Assembly (NCBI RefSeq): GCF_022095695.1
Contig: NZ_JAIFZM010000023.1
Coordinates: forward strand, 1-44,650
Direction: 5' to 3'
DNA length: 44,650 bases
DNA from: Oceanobacillus jordanicus
GTDB taxonomy: Bacteria > Bacillota > Bacilli > Bacillales > Amphibacillaceae
Positions 8,336 to 16,757 of the stretch are shown in pieces. Numbering within the stretch: position 1 is the stretch's first letter; each line of letters begins with the position of its first letter. The position numbers were made by a program, and so were the translations under genes. The notes under the pieces are model-generated. The model saw only the letters and a list, made by a program, of their open reading frames with translations, did not search any database and had not been told where the DNA came from.

Positions 8336-9793
8336 CTACATTGCTTCCTGGTTTGTTTCATCTTCTTTAACATCTTCATCTAATTTTCTAATGCCAAATC
8401 CATTTGTATAAGGGGCTAGAAAACCATATAAAGCAGAAAACACAATGCCACCTAGGTTGAAAATTGCCCATGGGAGAAATTCAAAGTTTCCTACACCAAG
8501 TGTCGTAGCCATGAATACACCTGAAACTGTCCAGGGCATGAGAGCTTCCGTAATGGTAACTGAATCCTCCATGCTTCTAGATAGGTTCGTCGGGTGAAGG
8601 TTCCGTTTTTTATATACATCGCCATAAATGTCGTTGATCAAGAAATACGTTACAAGGGCGTTTGATGTACAATTAATAACCGCAAATCCAGTTATGAGGG
8701 AGGCGAAAATCACGCTTCCAATGGATTTTAGGTACGTAATAACTTTTTCAAGGATAACGTTAAGTGTTTGTGAGACTTCCAATGCAGATGCGAAAAAGAA
8801 GGCACAGAAAACGAAGAACGTCGCATTATACATCGAGTAGAGGCCACCACGGTTTAGTAGTTCCTGAATATCTTCTGAAATAAGGTCTGGAGAAACTGCG
8901 AGCATTTCTATATTGAATCCTTCAACAGCTGCAGTGAACAAATTAGCAACACTGGCACTCTGGAAGAAAAGTGCGATGAGCATAGCTGTTATAGCCGAAC
9001 AAAATAGAACGATCAATGGATTTTTTTTCATAAGTGATCCCGTAATCACGATGACTGCTGGAAGCAAGACGACGGGATTAAGGATGAATAGCTCACGAAT
9101 TCCTGTCAGCATTTCATCTATACTGTTTAACTGACCAGGTGATGAGTCTATTTGAAGCCCAACAAAATAAAAAACAATGATAGCAACAATAGATGAGGGA
9201 ACAGAGGTGTATAGCATATGTTTTATGTGTTCATACAAGTTGGAACCTGCAGCAAGTGAACTCATATTGGTTGTATCCGATAAAGGAGAAAGCTTATCTC
9301 CGAAATACGCACCGGAAACGACAGCACCTGCAGTAACCGCTAATGAAAGATCCATTGTCTGGGCAATACTCATAAGCGCAACACCAATGGTCCCGGCAGC
9401 ACCCCATGAGGTTCCTGTACAGGTGGAGACGATGGCCGTAACCAAAAATGCTAGTACATATAAATAAGCAGGATCAATGATTTCCAAACCGTAATAAACG
9501 AAGAACGGGATAGTTCCTGAAATCATCCAGGTTCCAATAAGCAGACCAATACTGAATAAAATTAAAATAGCTGGCAAAGCAGTCTTGATTTTTTCTCCCA
9601 TCACGGTAATGATTTTTTCCCATTTATGACCGTATAGCCCAGCAAATATTGCGAATACGACACCTGCGAAAATAAGCATCAACTCAGCTTGAAATTTCAG
9701 TACACCAATCCCAATAATAAAAATTGCGAGTGCGAGGACAATAGGAACCATGGCCATCCCGACGGTAGGTCGTCTCACTTCATTTTGACTCAT
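8336..9793 (-). CDS. nhaC: NhaC-family Na+/H+ (or metabolite) antiporter
   Basis: 485-residue polytopic membrane protein with about 11-12 hydrophobic segments. Family signatures are TCTGTSWGAAGTIGVALM (about 124-141) and GAYFGDKLSPLSDTTNMSS (about 162-180), as in NhaC and the B. subtilis malate/lactate antiporter MleN. The start ATG 9793 has GGGAGAG upstream on the minus strand. It lies 15 bases after a PLP-dependent amino acid lyase gene and is surely cotranscribed with it. NhaC-family members include substrate/product exchangers, so a role in amino acid or keto-acid exchange linked to the lyase is as likely as simple pH homeostasis. Confidence 0.88.
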   Translation of the reverse strand: MSQNEVRRPTVGMAMVPIVLALAIFIIGIGVLKFQAELMLIFAGVVFAIFAGLYGHKWEKIITVMGEKIKTALPAILILFSIGLLIGTWMISGTIPFFVYYGLEIIDPAYLYVLAFLVTAIVSTCTGTSWGAAGTIGVALMSIAQTMDLSLAVTAGAVVSGAYFGDKLSPLSDTTNMSSLAAGSNLYEHIKHMLYTSVPSSIVAIIVFYFVGLQIDSSPGQLNSIDEMLTGIRELFILNPVVLLPAVIVITGSLMKKNPLIVLFCSAITAMLIALFFQSASVANLFTAAVEGFNIEMLAVSPDLISEDIQELLNRGGLYSMYNATFFVFCAFFFASALEVSQTLNVILEKVITYLKSIGSVIFASLITGFAVINCTSNALVTYFLINDIYGDVYKKRNLHPTNLSRSMEDSVTITEALMPWTVSGVFMATTLGVGNFEFLPWAIFNLGGIVFSALYGFLAPYTNGFGIRKLDEDVKEDETNQEAM

Positions 9794-9808
9794 TTTAAAT
9801 CTCTCCCT

Positions 9809-11023
9809 TTAGTAAGATTTAATCGTTTGCACGGCTTGAAATCCTTTTTCTAAGTCAGCGATTAATAAATCAGGCCCTTCTAGTCCAATCGAAAGCCGAA
9901 CTAGTCCGGGGCTTATTCCTTGTGCTTCGAGATTAGAAGCATTATCACGTTTTATTGGTGCATTAATTAAACTCTCGTACCCTCCCCAGCTAACGCCAAT
10001 TTTGAAAACCTTCATTTGATTGATGAATAAGGCAACTTTCTCAAAGGTCCCTTCTTTCAATTCAAAGCTTAATAGTCCGGAAAAACCGGCCATTTGCTCT
10101 TTTACGATAGGATTGTCTGTTTGTAAACTCGGGTGGTGTATAGAAGTGATCTCCTCCTTTGTCTTTAAATAGTTAATCATTTGCAGCGTATTATATTCAT
10201 GTTGTTTCATTCTTATAGGTAAGGTCCGTAAGCCTCTTAGAATTAAAGAGGCATCATGTGGAGACATAACCGATCCATTGAGTTGAAATCCATATTTAGA
10301 TATTTGATCGATTAATTCTTCGTCCCCTATCACTGCTCCGCCTACTACGTCACTGTGTCCGCCAATGTATTTCGTTAAGGAATGGATAGAAAGGTCAAAA
10401 CCTAACGTTAACGGTTTTTGGAAAATGGGAGTGGACCATGTGTTATCAATTGCTGTAATAATCCCATGCTGCTTTGCAATAGTAGAAATACTTTTCAGAT
10501 CGACTACTTTCATGGTCATCGTGCCTGGGCTCTCAACGTAAATTAACTTGGTATTTGGTTGAATGTCGGCTTCTACTTCTTCCCCTGCGAAACTATGTTC
10601 AATTCCAAAACGGTTAAGATGCTCTACTAGTTCCTGTGTCGGTCCGTAGATCGTGTTCACGAATAACACATGATCACCTTTTTGAAGGAGAGAGAGGAAT
10701 ACCGAGCTGATGGCCCCCATCCCCGAACCGAAGCATTTACACCTATCCCCACGCTCAAGCATGGCTAGTTTTCTCTCGAGAATTTCGGTTGTCGGATTGA
10801 CTCCGCGTGTGTATACGTAATTTTCTCTTTCAGCAGATTGTGCTTTTGTAAACGCTTCAAAAGTTTCGAACGCAAATAAGCTGGTTTGATAAATGGGAGG
10901 GGAGACCGCCCCGTGGTGCTTTTCAGGTGTGTCAAAAGAGTGTGTGCATATTTGTTCATCTGTGTATGACAAGTTGTATGAACCCCTTCCTAAGTTGATG
11001 AAATTATTCCGGTGTAACTCCAA
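9809..11023 (-). CDS. PLP-dependent trans-sulfuration family lyase (Met/Cys metabolism)
   Basis: 404-residue member of the Cys/Met metabolism PLP family (cystathionine gamma-synthase/beta-lyase, methionine gamma-lyase). Conserved parts are NYVYTRGVNPTTEILERKLAMLE, the cofactor stretch GSGMGAISSVFLSLL, AIDNTWSTPIFQKPL and the Schiff-base Lys in SIHSLTKYIGGHSD. The frame begins at TTG 11023 after GGGAG; a TTG at 10972 preceded by AGGAAGGGG gives a length closer to relatives, so the start is uncertain. It heads a two-gene operon with an NhaC antiporter and is divergent from a FadR-type regulator, which suggests an inducible catabolic or detoxifying lyase rather than a housekeeping biosynthetic step. 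The exact substrate is not assignable from sequence. Confidence 0.85.
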   Translation of the reverse strand: MELHRNNFINLGRGSYNLSYTDEQICTHSFDTPEKHHGAVSPPIYQTSLFAFETFEAFTKAQSAERENYVYTRGVNPTTEILERKLAMLERGDRCKCFGSGMGAISSVFLSLLQKGDHVLFVNTIYGPTQELVEHLNRFGIEHSFAGEEVEADIQPNTKLIYVESPGTMTMKVVDLKSISTIAKQHGIITAIDNTWSTPIFQKPLTLGFDLSIHSLTKYIGGHSDVVGGAVIGDEELIDQISKYGFQLNGSVMSPHDASLILRGLRTLPIRMKQHEYNTLQMINYLKTKEEITSIHHPSLQTDNPIVKEQMAGFSGLLSFELKEGTFEKVALFINQMKVFKIGVSWGGYESLINAPIKRDNASNLEAQGISPGLVRLSIGLEGPDLLIADLEKGFQAVQTIKSY

Positions 11024-11058
11024 AAACTCCCACTGATTGAAGTTTCACTTTATCGTAT

Positions 11059-11085
11059 CATACTTTCAACCTGTATGAAAGGTTG
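11059..11085. promoter_or_regulatory. Candidate GntR operator between divergent lyase and regulator genes
   Basis: CTTTCA (11063-11068), 7 bases, then TGAAAG (11076-11081) form a perfect 6-7-6 inverted repeat. It lies within a longer imperfect palindrome in the only gap between the lyase operon and the GntR gene. Confidence 0.5.
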
Positions 11086-11177
11086 GATTTTTCGGATAAT
11101 TAATAATTGAGAAGTTTTTTATGATAAAGTAGAGGAAGAGTATAGTAGCTATACAATGAGCGGTGTTGAGGTGAAAA

Positions 11178-11867
11178 ATGGAAGCAATTAAAAAGAAACG
11201 ATTATCGGAAATTGGTGCAAAAGAAATTAAAAGGTATATAAAAAGAGAGAAACTTAAAAGTGGGGATAAACTACCGTCCATAGCTGAATTGGTAGGAATT
11301 CTTCAAATTGGAAGGTCGTCGTTAAGAGAAGCTCTACAACTATTGGAAACCCAAGGAGCTATTGAGGTTTTAAACGGTAAAGGAACTTTTATTAAAGATA
11401 TGAAGCCTTTCCAAATTCAACTATCCTTTGAAGTAGAGGATGAAAAGAATTTTCTGCTGGAAGTGCTAGAGGTACGAGAGGCGTTGGAAGGAAAGGCTGT
11501 CCAATTAGCTGTACACGCAGCGAATGAAGAAGATATTAAAAAAATGCAGGCCCATTTAAAAAGTTATGTTCAATTTATCAATGAAGAGAAAAGAGACGAA
11601 GCAAACCATGCTGATGCAAGCTTTCATCAAGCCATTTATCGTGCATCTAAAAACACCATGCTGGAGAGCATGATCGACTCAGTCTGGGAAACCTTTCATA
11701 GGTTTTGGAATAGACCTTTTGGAAAAGAGGATATTTTTGACGAAAGCTACCCCCACCACGAAACGTTACTTCAAGCAATTAAAGAGCGGGATACAAATAA
11801 AGCAGGAAGTGCGTTTGAGAAAATCATGAAATCAGTAAGAGACTCGATTTTGGAGATTCGTGCTTAA
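11178..11867 (+). CDS. GntR/FadR-subfamily transcriptional regulator
   Basis: 229 residues with an N-terminal winged helix (KSGDKLPSIAELVGILQIGRSSLREALQLLETQGAIEVLNGKGTF) and a C-terminal all-helical FCD ligand domain. The FCD pattern is visible as VLEVREALEGKAVQLA, DASFHQAIYRASKN and YPHHETLLQAIKERD, whose His residues normally bind a divalent metal for carboxylate ligands. The ATG 11178 follows GTTGAGGTG. The gene is divergent from the lyase-nhaC operon and probably regulates it in response to an organic or amino acid. Confidence 0.88.
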   Translation: MEAIKKKRLSEIGAKEIKRYIKREKLKSGDKLPSIAELVGILQIGRSSLREALQLLETQGAIEVLNGKGTFIKDMKPFQIQLSFEVEDEKNFLLEVLEVREALEGKAVQLAVHAANEEDIKKMQAHLKSYVQFINEEKRDEANHADASFHQAIYRASKNTMLESMIDSVWETFHRFWNRPFGKEDIFDESYPHHETLLQAIKERDTNKAGSAFEKIMKSVRDSILEIRA

Positions 11868-11929
11868 ACAATGCTTCAGTTTAGTCTAAGGACATATTCT
11901 ATTAGTGTAATGGACAATGGTGATAGAGG

Positions 11930-11959
11930 AAGACTATCCAAATTGAATTGGATAGTCTT
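11930..11959. terminator. Hairpin between converging gntR and DUF2512 genes
   Basis: AAGACTATCCA pairs perfectly with TGGATAGTCTT around an 8-base loop. Its T-rich flanks are weak. Confidence 0.6.
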
Positions 11960-11965
11960 TCTACT

Positions 11966-12352
11966 TTAATAATTATGAGATGTGCGGTACCTATTACCAA
12001 ATCCGATATCTTTTTTAAGAATGTAGATATGGAAGAAGTATTCACCTAAAGCCATAACGATGGCTGCGATAACAGCTGCTAATGCCATTGAACCTACAGA
12101 AAGACTTGTAAAAGCCATTCCTAAAAGCCAAATTATTACAAAGGCCATGCCAAGGTCTGCCATTGTTGCCATCATATTTGATGTCTTAGGTAGGATAAAC
12201 ACGTCTCCTAGTAGATAGGAAAGTACGCCAAGAATTAGGGTAATAAGTAGTACATTACCAAACGTAATTCCAAACCCAACTCCTAAAACTAAATAGAGGA
12301 CAACGAGAGACATTACACCTTTTATTGCTAGTGCTTTACCATGTTGCATCAT
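11966..12352 (-). CDS. DUF2512 (YndM-like) membrane protein
   Basis: 128 residues with four hydrophobic helices and a short basic tail; the pattern [13 protein letters not shown]...[29 protein letters not shown] is typical of the DUF2512/YndM family found in spore-formers. The function of the family is unknown. Two adjacent ATGs (12352 and 12349) follow AGGAGG by 4 and 7 bases; either may be used. It lies 42 bases after the manganese catalase gene on the same strand, so the two probably form one transcript, perhaps a stress or sporulation unit. Confidence 0.8.
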   Translation of the reverse strand: MMQHGKALAIKGVMSLVVLYLVLGVGFGITFGNVLLITLILGVLSYLLGDVFILPKTSNMMATMADLGMAFVIIWLLGMAFTSLSVGSMALAAVIAAIVMALGEYFFHIYILKKDIGFGNRYRTSHNY

Positions 12353-12394
12353 AATTCCTCCTTCGTTTAGTTGGTTTTTCAAAGTGGTTACGTT

Positions 12395-13228
12395 CTATGA
12401 CATTTTATCCTCGTTTGGAGGAGTGTTGTGCATATAAGATGGTGCTGGATTAAGCACCGGCTTCTCACCATGTGAAACTGGCTTGCTTACATATTCAAAG
12501 TTTGCTGCACCGTCTGGAGCTTGTTTACCAACAAAGTCTAATTTTTCACTGTCATTTCCTTCAGAGAAGTTAATTAGCTGATGAGAAAATTCTGTTGCTT
12601 CCCAATCTGCTGGTACAGTACTAGGGACGATAACCCCTTCTTTTGCTTCTAGTTCTTTAATGGCTGCAATCCACTGATTTTGGTGCATTGTATCGCGTGC
12701 TAAAAGGAAAGAAAGTAATTCTTTAACACCACGATCATCTGTCATTTCATAAAGTCTAGCAACCTGAAGTCTACCCTGTGATTCTGCATTTAAGTTTGCG
12801 CGCATGTCTGCAAGTAAATTTCCGCTAGACACAATATATCCTGCATTCCAAGGTACACCTACACTATTTTCGGGCGCTGCTCCGATTCCAGATACGATTG
12901 CGTGGTGTGGATTCATATCACCCATAACTGCACCGATAACTGGATCTTTCGCTGCTTCCTCCTGTGCTTGAACTGGTGCTTTGTCTAAAAGCCTTGCAAC
13001 CATCGTTGCTAACATTTCAACATGTCCAATTTCTTCCGTACCAGTATCCAAAATTAAATCCTTATATTGTTCGTTTCCTCTAGTATTCCATCCTTGGAAG
13101 AGGTATTGCATGGCTACTGACATTTCACCATACTGACCGCCTATAACTTCCTGCAGTTTTTTAGCAAATACCGGATCTGGGCGGTCTGGTTTGGCATCAA
13201 ATTGAAGTTCCTTCTTATGGTAAAACAT
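12395..13228 (-). CDS. ydbD: Manganese (non-heme) catalase
   Basis: Dimanganese catalase, 277 residues, removing hydrogen peroxide in the cytoplasm or spore. All five metal ligands fit the family pattern: Glu35 (GGQYGEMS), Glu66 and His69 (TGTEEIGHVE), Glu149 (LNAESQGR) and His182 (ARDTMHQNQW). The ferritin-like four-helix core is followed by a Pro/Asn-rich tail. The B. subtilis counterparts are YdbD and the shorter spore-coat protein CotJC; the length fits YdbD. ATG 13228 follows AAAGGAGAGGAG on the minus strand. It is the promoter-proximal gene of a pair with the DUF2512 protein. Confidence 0.93.
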   Translation of the reverse strand: MFYHKKELQFDAKPDRPDPVFAKKLQEVIGGQYGEMSVAMQYLFQGWNTRGNEQYKDLILDTGTEEIGHVEMLATMVARLLDKAPVQAQEEAAKDPVIGAVMGDMNPHHAIVSGIGAAPENSVGVPWNAGYIVSSGNLLADMRANLNAESQGRLQVARLYEMTDDRGVKELLSFLLARDTMHQNQWIAAIKELEAKEGVIVPSTVPADWEATEFSHQLINFSEGNDSEKLDFVGKQAPDGAANFEYVSKPVSHGEKPVLNPAPSYMHNTPPNEDKMS

Positions 13229-13394
13229 GAAATATTCTCCTCTCCTTTATTGTTCAGTAGTTTCTTTCCTCTTTCTAAAAAAAATAAACCAAATAATATA
13301 AAGTTCAGATCAACATTGAAGGATAATCCATAGAAATGAAAAATCCCTTTCTATGATCAAGAAAAGGGAGGAAGTTCCATATAATTTCTGAGTA

Positions 13395-13429
13395 TAAAAA
13401 AAGAGGAGAACCTTAGAGAAGTTCTCCTC
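13395..13429 (-). terminator. Terminator for the small minus-strand gene
   Basis: Read on the minus strand, GAGGAGAAC pairs with GTTCTCCTC around a 9-base loop, followed by a run of seven T. It lies 7 bases past the stop at 13437. Confidence 0.85.
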
Positions 13430-13436
13430 CACTTAG

Positions 13437-13610
13437 TTAACGTCGATGTTGTATGAGGTCAATTGTCCCTAAGACCACATGGGCTAATCCGAAGCCGAAA
13501 ATGGTGTTTGCTAGCATGTCATTGGCGTTCTTTTGCTTTTTTAGAATATAGCCTGTCGTTGTGACGGCTGTTCCTAGTGTGGTTGGAATAAAGCCTTCGC
13601 GAATTTCCAT
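13437..13610 (-). CDS. Small membrane-associated protein, 57 residues
   Basis: Reading the minus strand gives a 57-residue ORF beginning MEIREGFIPTTLGT and ending LIQHRR. GGGGGAGA stands 5 bases before the ATG and a strong terminator follows directly, so gene status is well supported despite the length. Two moderately hydrophobic, Gly/Thr-rich helices (about 8-23 and 34-53) flank a basic KKQK turn, suggesting a hairpin membrane protein. I do not recognise the family. The gene stands alone between the catalase operon and the SMR pair. Confidence 0.7.
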   Translation of the reverse strand: MEIREGFIPTTLGTAVTTTGYILKKQKNANDMLANTIFGFGLAHVVLGTIDLIQHRR

Positions 13611-13688
13611 TCAATCTCCCCCTACATCGAGTTATGGCACATGCCGTACCAGTAAGTAGTATCACCATTTAAACAAATAGGATGCTTG

Positions 13689-13766
13689 CTAATAAAACAG
13701 CCCAACCGTTATGATTAGGATGTTGATAGAAAATAAAACGGCTGACCGGAAGTAATAATAGGCCAT
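13689..13766 (-). CDS. Possible 25-residue hydrophobic peptide
   Basis: An ATG-initiated minus-strand ORF that starts MAYYYFRSAVLF and continues as one hydrophobic helix to its stop at 13689. Composition resembles the single-helix micropeptides found in Bacillus, but no ribosome site precedes the ATG, so it may be chance. Confidence 0.2.
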   Translation of the reverse strand: MAYYYFRSAVLFSINILIITVGLFY

Positions 13767-13820
13767 TTATTTAGCAGTTTTTTGCAATCAAAGTTTAAGG
13801 GAAAAGAAAGTGGTGTAAAG

Positions 13821-14147
13821 ATGAACGCGTATATTTGGTTAACAATGGCTATTTTATTTGAAGTTTTTGGGAGTTCCATGCTTAAAGTTTCCAATGGATT
13901 TAAGAGGTTAGTTCCAGCGATAGGGGTTATTGTCGGAATGGGATTTGCTTTTTATTGTTTATCCATTGCCTTAAAAACACTCCCTCTGGGTAACGCCTAT
14001 GCTATATGGGCTGGGCTTGGCACGGCTTTAATTACCTTGGTAGGAGTTGTTTTTTGGAGAGAGAACTTAAATTTAAAAAAGGTTGCGGGACTTATATGTA
14101 TCATTACAGGCGTTGTCTTACTTAGGCTTGCTAATCCGGGCCATTAG
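13821..14147 (+). CDS. SMR-family efflux protein, subunit 1
   Basis: 108 residues, four helices, small multidrug resistance family. The catalytic Glu of helix 1 is visible in AILFEVFGSSMLKVSNGF (Glu13), and helix 3 carries the AYAIWAGLGTALI signature with its conserved Trp. The ATG at 13821 is chosen because it opens helix 1; the frame runs open from 13782 but adds only a polar stretch. It is followed 17 bases later by a paralogue, so the pair is probably an antiparallel heterodimer like EbrAB or YkkCD. I see no guanidine (ykkC) riboswitch upstream, so cationic drugs or dyes are likelier than guanidinium, though not shown. Confidence 0.88.
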   Translation: MNAYIWLTMAILFEVFGSSMLKVSNGFKRLVPAIGVIVGMGFAFYCLSIALKTLPLGNAYAIWAGLGTALITLVGVVFWRENLNLKKVAGLICIITGVVLLRLANPGH

Positions 14148-14164
14148 AATAGAGGAGATAAATA

Positions 14165-14515
14165 ATGAAAAAGGGTTATATTGCGTTATCCATTGCGATT
14201 ATTAGTGAGGTATTCGGTACGACGATGATTAAATTATCTAACGGATTTACAGAAATGCTTCCCCTATTTGGAGTTGTGGTAGGGTTTGGTTCAGCATTTT
14301 ACTTTTTATCAGTCTCTCTTAAAGAACTCCCTCTTAGTTTAGCTTACGCCATTTGGTCCGGAGTAGGTACAGCATTAACAGCTATACTTGGTATTGCAAT
14401 TTGGCAGGATCCTTTTAATGCAATTACGTTTGTAGGGCTGCTCCTAATCGTTGGTGGTGTCGTTTTAATGAACGCATCAACAGGGAAAGAACAAGAAACA
14501 GAACCTTCTCACTAG
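14165..14515 (+). CDS. SMR-family efflux protein, subunit 2
   Basis: 116 residues with four helices. Helix 1 has ISEVFGTTMIKLSNGF with the essential Glu14, helix 3 AYAIWSGVGTALTAILGI, and the C-terminus is a short Glu-rich tail. AGAGGAGA lies about 6 bases before the ATG. It is cotranscribed with the preceding SMR gene. The longer polar tail than subunit 1 is a common asymmetry in heterodimeric pairs. Confidence 0.88.
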   Translation: MKKGYIALSIAIISEVFGTTMIKLSNGFTEMLPLFGVVVGFGSAFYFLSVSLKELPLSLAYAIWSGVGTALTAILGIAIWQDPFNAITFVGLLLIVGGVVLMNASTGKEQETEPSH

Positions 14516-14558
14516 TAATTGGCGGAAATAATAAACACTACAAAGGAGAGAAGTTAGA

Positions 14559-15224
14559 TTGGGAAAAGATATTCTAAAAAACGACTGGGCTCCATTGCTT
14601 CAAGACGAATTCTCAAAAGATTATTACCAAGAGCTACGAACATTTTTGAAAGAGGAGTATGCAAAGCACACCGTTTATCCAAAGAAGGAAGACATTTTTA
14701 ATGCGCTTCATTTCACCCCGTATGAAAAAGTAAAAGTAGTCATTCTAGGACAGGATCCATATCATGGTCCTAACCAGGCACATGGCTTAAGTTTTTCCGT
14801 GAACCCACAGGTAAGTGTTCCACCATCTTTGCGAAATATTTTTAAAGAGCTGCAGGATGATTTAGATCTCCCCATACCAAATCATGGGTATTTGATCAAT
14901 TGGGCAGAACAGGGAGTATTGCTCCTAAATAATGTCTTAACGGTTCGAAAGGGACAAGCGCATTCACATAGAGGTATGGGCTGGGAGCGGTTTACAAATC
15001 GGGTGATCGAGACGTTGAATGATAAAGAGACCCCAGTAATATACATCCTGTGGGGATCAGCGGCTCAGAAAAAAGAGGCGCTAATTGATACAAATAAGCA
15101 TTATATAATAAAAGGGCCACACCCAAGTCCATTATCTGCTTATCGTGGTTTCTTTGGAAGTAAACCCTTTTCTCGTACAAACGAGATACTTGAGAAGCAA
15201 GAATTGAAAGGGATTGATTGGTAA
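14559..15224 (+). CDS. ung: Uracil-DNA glycosylase
   Basis: Family 1 uracil-DNA glycosylase, 221 residues; it excises uracil from DNA to start base-excision repair. Motif A reads [18 protein letters not shown] with catalytic Asp66. The C-terminal [18 protein letters not shown] stretch provides the catalytic His and the minor-groove intercalation loop. The start is TTG 14559, 9 bases after AAAGGAGA. It follows the SMR pair by 43 bases and may be partly cotranscribed, though functionally unrelated. Confidence 0.96.
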   Translation: MGKDILKNDWAPLLQDEFSKDYYQELRTFLKEEYAKHTVYPKKEDIFNALHFTPYEKVKVVILGQDPYHGPNQAHGLSFSVNPQVSVPPSLRNIFKELQDDLDLPIPNHGYLINWAEQGVLLLNNVLTVRKGQAHSHRGMGWERFTNRVIETLNDKETPVIYILWGSAAQKKEALIDTNKHYIIKGPHPSPLSAYRGFFGSKPFSRTNEILEKQELKGIDW

Positions 15225-15326
15225 GAATGTGAAGTGAAAGCACCTTCAAAGTTATTTTCACTGTTTAATGGGTTTACAAACAATTTCTAAGGCATTAACA
15301 GACTTGTATACATGTAGTTTTTGAAG

Positions 15327-15370
15327 AAGTCTTTGATCGACTCATAGAGTCCCGGTCAAAGACTTTTTTT
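15327..15370 (+). terminator. Terminator downstream of ung
   Basis: AAGTCTTTGA (15327-15336) pairs with TCAAAGACTT (15356-15365) and runs into seven T. An inner GACTC/GAGTC arm extends the hairpin. Confidence 0.88.
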
Positions 15371-15428
15371 CATAAATAATGAGAGGACAGTAGGGAACAA
15401 TAGTAGAAAAGACGAAGGGTTTGCTTTT

Positions 15429-16757
15429 ATGAATTCTTTACTATCTGAAATTAAAGCAACTTTTAAAGATAATGATGACTTTTTTTTGATGCCACAAAAT
15501 ATACAAGGCATCGACATTGTTTTAATGGGATTGACGAGCCTTATTGATCTCCCAAAGTCGATTGAAGCTTTGGAAGATAAGTTTGAGAGAAATTCAACGA
15601 AAAAAGAAATTCTGATGCGATTAAATAATAATGGGGAGAAAAAAAAGAATATAGCAGAAATAAGTTCTTCTGTCATCGAAGGAAATCTCCTCGTCCTTGT
15701 TAAGTCTAAAGCAAATGTTGTTGCTTTAAAACCAATAGGCAAAAGCCTATCAAGAGCTGTTGAATCATCAGAAAATGAACAGGTTTTACAAGGTCCCTTA
15801 GTAGCTTTTACAGAAGAAGTAGATATAAGTATCGGGATTTTAAGAAAGCAATTACCTACAGCAAATCTTCTTGTGAAGAATTATACGATGGGTAGGGATA
15901 TTAATAGAAAGTTGTCTCTCCTTTATTGTGAAGGAAAAGCAAGTCCAAAATTGATCAGAGCCATAATGGATAAACTAGATATGTCCCAAGATAAAGAAAT
16001 CAATAATATTCAGGATTTAATAAAGGTGCTGGGTTTGCGTTCCCGTAGTGTGGTTGCCCCTTTTAAAATAACGGAATTGCCTGAAGAAGCAGCGCAGTCC
16101 TTACTCAAAGGTAAGGTTGCGTTATTCTTGGATAATTTCCCATTTGCATTAGTTTTACCGGGGGTTATTTGGGATCTATTTATTCTTGAAAATGATCGAA
16201 ATTTCACCTATCCACTGATGCTTGCTATAAGGTTGCTTCGGATGGTCGCTATTATTGTGTCGCTAATCGTACCTGGGCTGTATGTTGCCTTGGTAGCAGT
16301 AAACCCAGAAGTTCTTCAAATCGAGCTAGCCCTCTCTATTGCACAAAGTCGGGAGGGTGTTCCTTACCCGGCTTTTGTGGAAATGTTGTTTATGCTTATT
16401 ATTATGGAATTTATTATCGAAGGGAGTATCAGGCTTCCTAAAAGTATTGGTCCCACAATAACAATGGTAGGTGGAATTATCATAGGTCAAGCAGTAGTGG
16501 AAGCAAAATTAGTAAGTAATATTCTAATCATTTTTTTGGCTGCTGCGACTATTGCTAATTCCACCGTCATTGGTTTTCAAAACGCAGCCTTTATCAGGCT
16601 ATTCAAATATATTATTTTAATTTTAGCTGCAATCTACGGAGTACTGGGAGTTCTTGCTGGCATCTTTCTTATTGGTGCTCACCTTGCAAGCATCCAGGTT
16701 TTTGGGATCTCTTATCTATCAAACAACTTGAAGAAGGAGGGAGAAAAAAATGGATAA
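15429..16757 (+). CDS. GerA-type spore germinant receptor, A subunit (operon 1)
   Basis: 442 residues, A subunit of a GerA-family nutrient receptor in the spore inner membrane. The N-terminal ~230 residues form the soluble germinant/ion-channel domain (IVLMGLTSLIDLPKSIE, EGNLLVLV, GPLVAFTEEVDISIGILRKQLPT). About five membrane helices follow, with the family hallmark REGVPYPAFVEMLFMLIIMEFIIEG and RLPKSIGPTITMVGGIIIG. It lacks most of the hydrophilic N-terminal extension of the operon-2 paralogue (513 residues). GAAGGG lies 8 bases before the ATG. It overlaps the B subunit by 8 bases. A forespore sigma-G promoter is expected, but I could not place one with confidence. Confidence 0.92.
   Translation: MNSLLSEIKATFKDNDDFFLMPQNIQGIDIVLMGLTSLIDLPKSIEALEDKFERNSTKKEILMRLNNNGEKKKNIAEISSSVIEGNLLVLVKSKANVVALKPIGKSLSRAVESSENEQVLQGPLVAFTEEVDISIGILRKQLPTANLLVKNYTMGRDINRKLSLLYCEGKASPKLIRAIMDKLDMSQDKEINNIQDLIKVLGLRSRSVVAPFKITELPEEAAQSLLKGKVALFLDNFPFALVLPGVIWDLFILENDRNFTYPLMLAIRLLRMVAIIVSLIVPGLYVALVAVNPEVLQIELALSIAQSREGVPYPAFVEMLFMLIIMEFIIEGSIRLPKSIGPTITMVGGIIIGQAVVEAKLVSNILIIFLAAATIANSTVIGFQNAAFIRLFKYIILILAAIYGVLGVLAGIFLIGAHLASIQVFGISYLSNNLKKEGEKNG

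Noticed and set aside
13611-13820. Possible ykkC guanidine riboswitch upstream of the SMR pair.
   Set aside because: I could not find the conserved ykkC core or its stems in this stretch.
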